Source: Stramenopiles sp. TOSAG23-3 (Eukaryota > Sar). From it: a stretch of DNA of 18,499 nt. Shown here in pieces: positions 1 through 10,200 of the stretch. The notes beneath the pieces are model-generated. The model was given only the letters and a program-made list of their open reading frames with translations. It was not told the origin of the DNA and ran no database searches. The stretch is from assembly GCA_900128585.1 (NCBI GenBank), contig LT642426.1:1-18499 (forward strand). The letters run 5' to 3'. Made by a program: the position numbers and the translations under genes. Numbering within the stretch: the first letter of the stretch is position 1; the number at the start of each line of letters is the position of its first letter.

Positions 1-783
1 GGAAAAGGCGGCAAGAAAGGAAAGGGTGGCAAGAAGGGAAAGGAAAAACACAAGGAAGAGGTGCACCATGATGAAGGAGAAATAGTATACCTCCCAGAGG
101 TCATAGAGACTCGGGAAACAAAAGAATTTAGTGGGGGGACAGCGTTCCGGTCGTTTACCCTTAAGGATAGTGACATGAATACAGTTGCAAAACGGTTTGG
201 GTCTCAGTTAGTGACCAGATTCATCGACCCGCTGGCGGAAGCAAAAGAAAACGAGTTGGAGCAAGCGCGAGAGAAGGTAATTTATGAGAAAGCGATTGCA
301 AACGGTGTGCCTGTTGATGGGGAAGGGAAATTACTATTAGAGGTAGACGAAAATGGAGTGCCGTTAGGGCCTGACCACGATGACGACGAAGACGAAGACG
401 AAGAGGGGGGCCACCATGAAGGAACGGGGAATGGGGAGCATGCCGACGAAGAAGACAGCGAAACAGTAGACGTTGAGGCTGTAGAAAAAGACGCTTTCAA
501 AGGCCTGATAAAGGGTAAGTCAATAATTACGGTCGATGGTGAGAAGCGCTGGTCCAAAAAGAAACAATTTAGAGCTGAAATCAAGGAGGTATTCGGTGGG
601 AAAGATAGGGATTGCGGTGGATTTCGCTCGTTCACAATAAAGAAAGATGTGACGGGCGGTCTAAAAATGAAACGGGTGATCTGGCTAAACGGTGAGATCG
701 AAGACAAAAACGATGAATTCCGTAGAAGCAAACCCCGCCGTGGTACTGCTGCATCTTCTACTAAAAACGGGAAGAAGAAATAG
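1..783 (+). CDS. Unrecognised charged protein, 3' part only (5' end outside window)
   Basis: The frame is open from the first base and ends at TAG 781-783, giving 260 visible residues. No ATG occurs before residue 59, so this is most likely the C-terminal part of a longer protein. I do not recognise the family. It begins with a Gly/Lys-rich stretch (residues 1-20), then a more ordered segment. A very acidic run follows (about residues 125-160, with many Asp and Glu), then a second ordered segment and a basic tail ending in Lys-Lys-Lys. Two segments resemble each other: residues 41-56 and 195-216 both read KE-[F/V]-x-GG, a short spacer, then FRSFT[L/I]K. This suggests a degenerate internal duplication around the acidic linker. 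The acidic and basic low complexity would suit a nucleic-acid- or histone-binding protein, but that is only a guess. The open antisense frame over the acidic run is a by-product of its composition. Confidence 0.75.
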   Translation, partial: GKGGKKGKGGKKGKEKHKEEVHHDEGEIVYLPEVIETRETKEFSGGTAFRSFTLKDSDMNTVAKRFGSQLVTRFIDPLAEAKENELEQAREKVIYEKAIANGVPVDGEGKLLLEVDENGVPLGPDHDDDEDEDEEGGHHEGTGNGEHADEEDSETVDVEAVEKDAFKGLIKGKSIITVDGEKRWSKKKQFRAEIKEVFGGKDRDCGGFRSFTIKKDVTGGLKMKRVIWLNGEIEDKNDEFRRSKPRRGTAASSTKNGKKK

Positions 784-1227
784 TAGCACAGAAGCACAGA
801 AGAAGGAAAAAACTACTCGGGAAATTATGAAATAATTAGAGCATTTTCCTTAAAATGAAAAACAAATATAATAATAGTAATATAAACACACCATAGAAAT
901 ATGTTTATAAACATAAACACAGCAAGAAATGAATATCATCATACTTCGTATCTTTTTTTTTTCTTCTTCTTCTTCGTTTCTTCGTGTTCGTTCACCATCC
1001 ACACCACCACGGGACTTCCTTTGGCTTTTCTTTTTTTGTCAACAATTTTAACAAATCAAAAATAATAACGTACAAAATTTCTTTTGAGAAATTAAATACA
1101 ATTCCAAATCATTTTGTGCAAATAAATACACCGTTTTAATTTTGCACAGACGGTTCGACTTGACGATAAACGCACCTTCCGCGATTAGGAGTAGCAACTT
1201 CCAACAGCAGAACGCATCAGCGAGGTA
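784..1227. other. A+T-rich intergenic spacer between the unknown gene and ATM
   Basis: This is non-coding DNA between two genes on the same strand. It should hold the 3' UTR of the upstream gene and the promoter and 5' UTR of the ATM gene. A pyrimidine-rich tract of T and TTC repeats lies at about 951-990. An AATAAA sits at 1121-1126, but it is 340 bases past the upstream stop, so its use as a poly(A) signal is doubtful. No RNA gene or longer ORF is convincing here. Confidence 0.7.
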
Positions 1228-4200
1228 ATGAGTGCGTTGGCGCGCCAAGAGAACGAAGAAGTGGGCGGGTACTTGGTAAAAGAAGTAATACAGCAAATTG
1301 AAGGGTACAAAACGAAATTGAAGAGCAACCAAAATGTAGGGGACCGCAAGAAAACGTTGGATGAATGCCTCCGTTACTTTTCCAGTGAAAATCAGACGGG
1401 GAAGAAGCGCTTGCAATGTGTCGACTTAATTTCTGAATACAGCCAAAGCGACAAAGTGAACCGTTGGCAAGATCTGGTTGAGCACGTTATGTTTGCTGCG
1501 AGACACGATTTGAAATATTTAGTAAAAAAGAAAGGAAAAATGCAACCAAGTTTTAATGCTTTAGCAAAAATTATTGGCAGATGTGAAGGTAGGAAACCGG
1601 GCCTGTATCTAGAACGGTCAGCAAAGGAAATTTTTTCGCATATTCTCTTTGCCATGAAAACCTCGCTGGACTCTGTTACAAGCCAAGCTGACGCACCGGC
1701 GTATTTGGAAGTTGCCAATAAATATGAAAAAATTTTGAACATCATGCTGAAGTCTCCAGTGTATTGCAAAGCGCTCAACTGGGATAAGCTAAAGGAGTTC
1801 ATTTTGATGTGCTTCGGAAAACGAACTGGGGAATACTGCGACAGTGCTAAGCGGAGGCGTGTGCTAAAACTTTCATCTAGAGTTCTCAAGAATGTCCTAA
1901 AAGCCTTTTGTTACGATTTTGAAATAAAGGAAATTTACCGACCGGACACCGGTGAAGAATTTGTTGATGATTTTTGTGGTATTTTTGAGTCTGTCTCGGT
2001 ATACTTTCAAGACGCGCGTGGTCATGACCGAGCTGCAGCGGACGAAGAAAGAGACATTGGCTTGTCGATGCTATCGATATTGAACGTTGTCATTGAAAAT
2101 GGCCGCGTCAATACCTTAGATGCGCTTTGCAGTTATGCAAAGTCGCCGTTTTTGTACGCTTGCGAACACCTCGTGGACAATTCTTCGCTGCATCGGCTCC
2201 AGGCGTTGACCTTCGTCCGGAGCGTTTTGCGGTTAACCCACAGGTCGACCAAATGGTACATTTTTCAAAACATGGACTTTAGTGTCGAACACCATTTTCG
2301 TAATATCTATAAATCGCTAGTGGGGGAAAAGTTCCGGGTGCCCTTGTATCAAGCGCAAGCGGGTTTGCACGTCAAAGATTTTAGCGGTGCCGTGGGGCAT
2401 AAAAACAAACCAGAAATAGAACTCCAAGTCAATCTTATTGCTGATATAATATATTACGGAGACATTATCAACGCCCAAACAAAATCCTCTGAAAATGGCA
2501 AGACCCCAAAATATGAATCCCTATCTGGGACGAAGCGAAAACGGGAAAACGGTGCAACAGAAACAAAACAAAATAGCCACAGACAGTTGCTTTCTATCCG
2601 GGAACACTTGCTGGAGGGTGTATATGATCGGAACCACATCGCCATATATAGTTTGTATCGTGTAATGACACTCTACCCAGACTTGTTCCTGTTCCAAAAT
2701 GTTACAGACAAATCGCTGCGTTGCGGGTTTTCCTTGAAATGGTTTGAGGATATAATGAAGGCACTCTTTGACCGGTTGAGCTCGCGAAGTGATGTTGGTA
2801 GGGCCGGATCGGCACGCACTGTCCATACTGGCGAAGTTTACATTTTAGCCTGCATTCAACGCTCGCTGTACCTGCTCAAATACATTGAGAGCCATGTTGA
2901 CAATCTTTCGTCTCCTAATGAATGGGGGAGCTTCAAAGAAATGAAAAATATGTGGGTAGAAAATTTTGACTCGCTGCTTAATATTATCCGCCAGGACAGC
3001 CATAACATAGAGCACATGGGCCCCGTGCACCAACTTGCATGCTTGATCATAAGTAATGGAATGCGGTACGGCAGTTGTGGCAGCGAGGGGGACGGGCTCC
3101 CTATATTTGGCAGTGGCAACATGCAAACCTTATGGCATCTGGCCTTTAATAGGCCTTACTATCACAACATGTATGTTCTGAAAATGGTTTTCAGCGCCAT
3201 AATGAACATCTCACTGCCATCAGCGACCACCAAAACACAGATTTTCGATTTTGTCATAACTTTTGCTGCTTCGTGCAAATTATTTTCGTCTCGAGAACTT
3301 GGCGTAACAGACCAGTATTCTGGGACCTCCAATTTGTGCACCAAGGCTCATTTAACGTATGCTATCAGCATAGTGTTGTGTATCCTCCTCAATAAACAAG
3401 CCGAAAGTGGTAAAATTGCCGGGGTTGGCGCGGTTCATGATTTAGCCAATGTACATATTGATGGGTGCAGCTTGGAGGCGCATTCCATCGAGAGGAATCC
3501 TGTAATGCCGAGAAGCATTGGCATGGAAACGAAGAGACAAATCGATGCATGCGTTTACGAAATTGCACAATGCTGGTGGAAACATTGGAATAGCTGCAGC
3601 TCATCCGGCAAACCCCAAGTATCAAAACCTGAAAGAAATAGAACAGCTCCTTCTGTTGTAAAGCAGGACCGAATCGATGTGGGAATGAGCAACAAGCTTT
3701 TTCGATGGATTACTAGCATCAAATCAAACCGTTTTTCCAATCGCGTCGACGATTTATCCCAGCCAAAACACTTTGGGGACCATCTTCGCTTGACTTACAT
3801 AACGACTGCATGGGTACAAACGATTATGTCTTTGTCTGCATATTCCATGATACAACTGGACAAAGACTATATTAAGCCAGTGCATGCAATAGTACATGAC
3901 TTCATCGTTTCTATTGGAAAACGTATATCTTCCTGGACTCAAAGTTCCCTCAGTTTACATCGCACAGATAATACTGCAAGAGTGGAATCTCAGATGATCG
4001 ATGCACTTATGTGCCGTTTTGAATTTATTACCCGGCTTCAGAGCGGTAACGAAGTGCATGCTGCAAACAGATCATTACTTGGAAAATTAATACGGAAAAG
4101 CCGAGATTGTCTGTTAGGAGATGTGGCTAAAACGATCAATGTCGCTTGTATGGAGTACATCAGTTACCAAGATAACCCAACGTCGCGATTTAACATGCTT

Positions 4201-7200
4201 AATGCGTCAAGCCTCCATCGTCGGTCTCCTAACGAGGAGTCCATGGGCATCATTGATGATGATGACGAGTTTGAAGTAGAAATGGCTGAACATAGTAGTA
4301 ACACGCCAAATAATGGCCATAGCGTGCATTCAAATGATTCTGGAAACCGTATACGTTTTGGGGAACAGTGTTCTTTGGTAGAATTGTATAAGTGTCCATT
4401 CATAAATAATACGCGGCGTAGGATTTATGGGGCAGAAGATGTCCTGTACCTCGACAATTTCCCGATAGAGTGGTTTTTGTACACGTACGGAAGAATGATT
4501 ATCGGGTCTTCCATCTCAATGGACCAAAAAGTGTCTGTTGCTGCGTGTGTGCACAAATTCGCTGAAACATGGAAACACACCAGTAACATATTTTCGTTGG
4601 CCTCGAACAAGCTGCTATTTTTTTCATCTCCAAGTAATTTTGAGATTATTCAATCTGTTCTGCGAGATGCTGCGGATAATTTTATCGCGGATGACAAGAA
4701 AGTCCGTGCTTCGAAACGCCCATATACGAGCATCAGTAATACTCGTCTGTTTTTTTCGTTGTGCTCGAAAATAGTTAAACACATACTCCCATCTCAAGGT
4801 GCTGCTGTTACCGGTCTTACTGGTGGCAATCTTGCTGCTATGGCTGGCTGGAAAGACCTCATGAAGCCTATAGTAGCTAAAGTCACAAAGGTCTTAGAAT
4901 CGGCCAAAGATTTGTCGGAAACTCGTAGAGACCTTCCACGAGATGTTAGGCATACAATTCAGTTATTCTGTGGGGATTTGTTGACCATTGGAGCGGATGA
5001 GGGAAATGACGCATTGTTCGAAGTAATTTTTGAGTTGATAGAGTCTTGGATTGGGGCAGATTTGGACTTTGAAGTTTTGTGTCTATGTGGAAACTCTTAC
5101 AGCAAAGCCCTTACCGGTCGCGATGAAGAGGAGCAACTTGAGATATACACACGTTTTGTAGAGATCTCAGAGGACGTGACGCCACAACCCTCTTTAACTT
5201 TACCGATGCGGTCCACTGTACTTGGTCAAGTAGCAATGGCGCTGACCAGCCCCGCATTGGTCCCCCATGCTCTTTTAGCAATAGTCGAAATGTGTATCAT
5301 GTTTCCCAATTCCCATGCGGCCGGGGGGCTTGCAAAGTTTTGCGTAAATGCCTTGGCAAAAAACTGCGGATACAGCGATCCCGAATCGTATAAATTAGTG
5401 GATGGCAATATTGAGTTTCTACTGAAGGGCTGGATAAATATTTTTCATCCAACCTGTATCACCGACTTTCCGTTTAAAGTGTTTTATCCTACAGTATTGA
5501 CTCCTACTCTTGCATCTTTTTTAGCCAGGCATCAAAAGTTGCTAGTGTCTGAGATTGTGTTACAAGGTAGCGGTGCACGAGTCACAAAAGCGGAAGAAGG
5601 CAGTGGTCTTGAAAAGGGCGAAAGTACGGAAGCTGCCAGAGACAGTGTCTTAAATTGTCTCACCCAAGAGTTGAATCGTAATCAAGACCCTCCCCCGCAC
5701 GATGTTGCATCGTTAGTTACAGATGCCCTTGGGATAATCTTTGCGAGGAATTGTGAACTGAGCAGTGCTCAATCGAGCCTTGTCAACACGTTTCTCATCA
5801 CTTCGTTGGGCGAAGATGTCTTTTGCAAATCCGTTTGTAGGCTTCGTGAGGAAATTGTGCTGTGGATTCTTCTGAGCCGTAGTATGACAGATAGTGTTTT
5901 GGCTAATATTTCAGACGGTGTTTATCCAAATGCATTTTTGGGTTTACAAAATATTCTTCAAAATTTTGGGGTCCCCCTGTCGGGGTGTTCTGACGACGAA
6001 ATATTTTGCTCCCTGCCTGGCGTATCTGTACTGAACCTTGTCAGCTACCTGAAAGGATACATTACAAGCTCTAGTGATATAGCCCAGTGCATGATTGGTG
6101 TGAACGCGTTATACACTCTCGTAAAATGTATATTTGGAAAGCACACTCACATATCTCACAATGGATTCTCTTTAAGCGGGAATTGTTTGCTGTTGGAATT
6201 TGTTCATTCCATCCTATGGCACGCATGTGATAAAAGCCAGGACTGTTGGCCCCTATCGATTGAAATTTTGGTGGCGTACACAGATACTGCGATTAGGGCA
6301 AAAAAAAGGGATGTATTGCAATCGGGATTGAAGAAAATAATACGTGTCTTATTACTACCATTTGTGTGTGCCGACACATCCACTGAGAATTCTGGGATGG
6401 TCTCTAGCAGAGTGTTATCGGTAGCACAACAAGCACTGGAAGGGCTTCATAGAAAGCTCAAAGCGTCAAGAAAACTAAGCTCTGCGTTTCGCCAAAGTCT
6501 TCCTGAATTCGCGATTTACACTGAGAAGTTGCAGTTTTACAAAGAAATAAAGGGGCGCCAAGTGCACTCCCTACATTTAGGACATTGTATAGCGAACTTT
6601 CTTGATGTCATTCGAGGAGCGTTTCATGGGGAGAATACTCGATTGACTTGGCACTACGCGCAATTTGCGTTGAAGTCAATATACAATGCATTATTGGTCT
6701 GGAACAACAGAGGGTTGGGGCAACCTCATGGTAGCACCATGACGATTGCTGCCACAATGACGGAAGGTCTTCACAGTGAACTAACCTCTGATCGTGACAA
6801 TGTGCAATATCCGCCAATTTTGTCTAAATTTATAAAAATTATTTCTGAGCAGGCGCATCGTGTGATTTCTATGACTCTTCCAATTGCGCGAAAAGCCCTG
6901 CAAACGGCGTGCCAGTGCCTTGGCTCTATTCGAATGTTGAATAGACATCTAAACTACGAATCGAGTGCTTCGCTATCTTTAAACTTTTTGGGCCAAGGGC
7001 AAACCATCGAGACGATTGGAGTAATAAATCTTCTTAAATCCCAATTCAAAGAGTATTGCAAATCGCATGAGTGCATTGGTTCCTCGTTTTTAACATGTTA
7101 TTCAACGCTTATGACCATGTCAATAAGGCAATACGAACAAAATTCTGGGGGAAATTTGTCCAGCAATAGGAGTAGAAAAATTTTGAAAAGAAAAGCTTCT

Positions 7201-10200
7201 GTAGTTGGTGGTAAACACACCCTTCCTTACCCACTCCATGTTGTAAAGGCAGATGCACTAACGCAGGGTCTTCCCTCTCAGAGGGGCACACCCATGACTG
7301 AAGCGGTACTTTGGGATCCTGCTCACTCATCTTATGTCATGTGGGTTACAAAGCTAACAACCATGCTGATCAACAATAGTGGCATGGGAGAAAACACGCT
7401 GTTGTCAGAATGTAAACATGTTTGCTCAATCGATCCTCTGTTGGCAGAAGCCATGTTCCCTTTGGCAATATATATGACCCTAAAAGCGAGCAACGCCAGT
7501 GTTCGTGATCAAATTGGACAACGGTTAAGATCAATATTGCTGCAACACTGTGATAATAAGCAAGCTGTTTCTGTAAGCAGTAAACAGAGTAAATATCACC
7601 TAGAGCTCATGAAGAAGACTACAGCATTGGCGATTAATACTTTTGAATTTTTGCGAAAACAACATCTGCTATTGCATGTCGACACGCAGAACACCACTTT
7701 GTCTCGTCTTGGAAATCAAAGATCGCTAAGTTCGATGTCAAACCAGCATAGGGTTGATTTTATGCCTTCTTTAGGCTTCTTTTCAAACGAAAGCAATTCC
7801 ATTTCATTTTTGGAGATTGCCAATGCCGCTATATTTTGTGACATGAACATTTTGGCTCTGCTGTACTCAGAACTGCACTACAAGTATGAGTCTCGTACCG
7901 AAAGATACAAAATGCAAAAGTTGTCAATAGATGCTCTACACAGTATTACGGAATACGAAAATACGATATATGCTGTAAATAAACGTCTGCAGGATGAAGA
8001 TGCGATGAGTGCATCTCTATTTTTCTCCTTGGATGGTGCGCGCGACAGTCAAGGCGTGATAAACGAATACGAACCCCAGGCGAGAAATTCTGCATACAAA
8101 TTAACACTTTGGGAACCGATCCTAGATGCAACCGAACGCAAGGATTATCCCCTGCTGAAACGCCTTTTGGAAAAAGAGAGGCAGCTGATAGTGCGTGGCA
8201 CGGAATGCGTACAACCGTTAGACCGAGCATTTATGATTGGGCAAATGCAATCGTGTCATGTATTAGAGCTCGCATGCATGCCCACTTGTCTCAAAGACAA
8301 TTCTGTCAACGTGGAAAATGCTTCGCGAGTTTGGGGTAAAACCCTTTTTGAACTGGCGGAAGACAAACGGATTTTTCCATTTGTCAACTTCTTTCTACGA
8401 AAGCGAGAACAGACGCTACTAGCCTGGAACGATCGAAAAATGCACTTAAGACACGTAATTAGTACTTCTGTGGCTGCGAGGCACTCGGAGAATTTGTATG
8501 TGGCAATAGATATAATATCTCGCTTGCGAAAAATTTTACAAATGCCCGATTATGCAGTTGAACTAGCATCAGAAAATCTTGAGACTTACGTCAAAGTAAG
8601 AATTGCTATTGAGGAAGGTTTGGTGTTTTCTGCACAGGGGAAAATGCTTCATAGCATTGCCTTTTGCAAACGTATTTTACAGGTTTTAAAAAATATCACT
8701 GCCCTGAAAAGGCCCAACGCTGGTCGAGATGAAAGCAGCTGGGGGTTACACGATGGGTTAGAGAGCAATGTTTTGCGATTTTTAGGGACTTGGACCAGTG
8801 AACTTCGTTCTGAGAATGCATCAAGTGTTATCAACAAATATTTTTCCCCTGCTTTGAAACATTTGCCTGACCATGCTGATGCAGTATCAGCGCCTGATAC
8901 ACTAGAAGCAAACTATGCCGCTGGAAAGTATATGGATTCCTTATACAGCCAGTTGGTAGAAAGAAAGAACTCGCCAGAGTTTAAAGAAATGGCGGTGAAC
9001 CGAAAACGAAATAGAGAGGAATACAGTAAATTAAAGAAAAGAGAAAAAATGATGAAGGCTCTTCGAACGAAGGAAGCCTCCGACCTTCGCAAACATATCG
9101 TAGCTCTCAAGAAAAACCTTGAACACGACGAAAATGAAATTAAACTGATGCAAGAGAATACCGATTTGTACCTCATCGGCGCTGCCAGGCACTATATCTC
9201 TTGCCTGGTCGTAGATCCCGACCGAAAATTTTATTTAAAGCGGAAAATGTTCGTTGTAGTCCGTTTGATCCATTTACTGTTTCAAAATCCCACCGTAGCA
9301 CTCCTGCAAAACCTTATGCGTGAAAACGTGGAAAGGCTTGATATTGCTTCGTTTCTCCCATTTGTCCAACAACTGACGTCGCGTATCGATTCGGGGACCG
9401 GTAAGGACGTCGAAGGGGGTGGGGATAGGCTGTCGACCACATTGGAAGCGCTCCTTGTTAGGATGGTCGTTCACGATCCGCACAAATGCCTCCCATCGCT
9501 TATCTTACTGCAAAATGCCAAACTGAAGGATGACCAGATGACTGCAAAAGACGATGTGCGCCGCAACATTGCGAATTCTATTTTGGCACAGTACAAAGAC
9601 AGCTCAGCGAATGGGGGTGCCCGAATTGCATCTTACGAAAATGTTATGGAAGCATACCGAAGACTTGCCCTGTGGATGCCACAAGAAACCAAGACCAGCT
9701 CTGGTCACAAGAAATTTTCACCACCACTCGGAAAGCAGATACATGTAAGCAAGTATGTTACCGATTGGACAAAACTCATTCGAGCTGCAGACTTAAAGCA
9801 GGGCCTGGTGGCCTTGTGGGGAAACACATCAAATTTGACGGATTCCCCCACCGTACTGCTGCGGTTAAGTGACCAGTTCCAAGTGTCGAAGTCAGGTATC
9901 AGCCGCCCAAAGATTTTGTATGTGCACGGTACCGATGGCAAATCTCATGGACAGATTGTTAAAGGGGGAGACGATTTAAACAAAGATGAATTGATTCAAC
10001 AAGTGTTTGCTTTGGTCAATTCGCTGCTTTACCAAGATCTGCAATGCAGGCGACGTGGACTGGCTATACGGAAGTATAAAATAGTCCCCCTGGCTGGGAA
10101 AACTGGTGTCATTGAAATGGTGCAGAACTCCGAGGCTTTGCGAGATTACTTGAGCGTGGCTCACAAACAATGGAACCCGAATGACTGGAGCCAAAACGAC

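Noticed and set aside
282-797. 171-codon minus-strand frame with poly-Ser
   Set aside because: Its poly-Ser is the antisense reading of the GAC/GAA-rich acidic stretch in the plus-strand gene.
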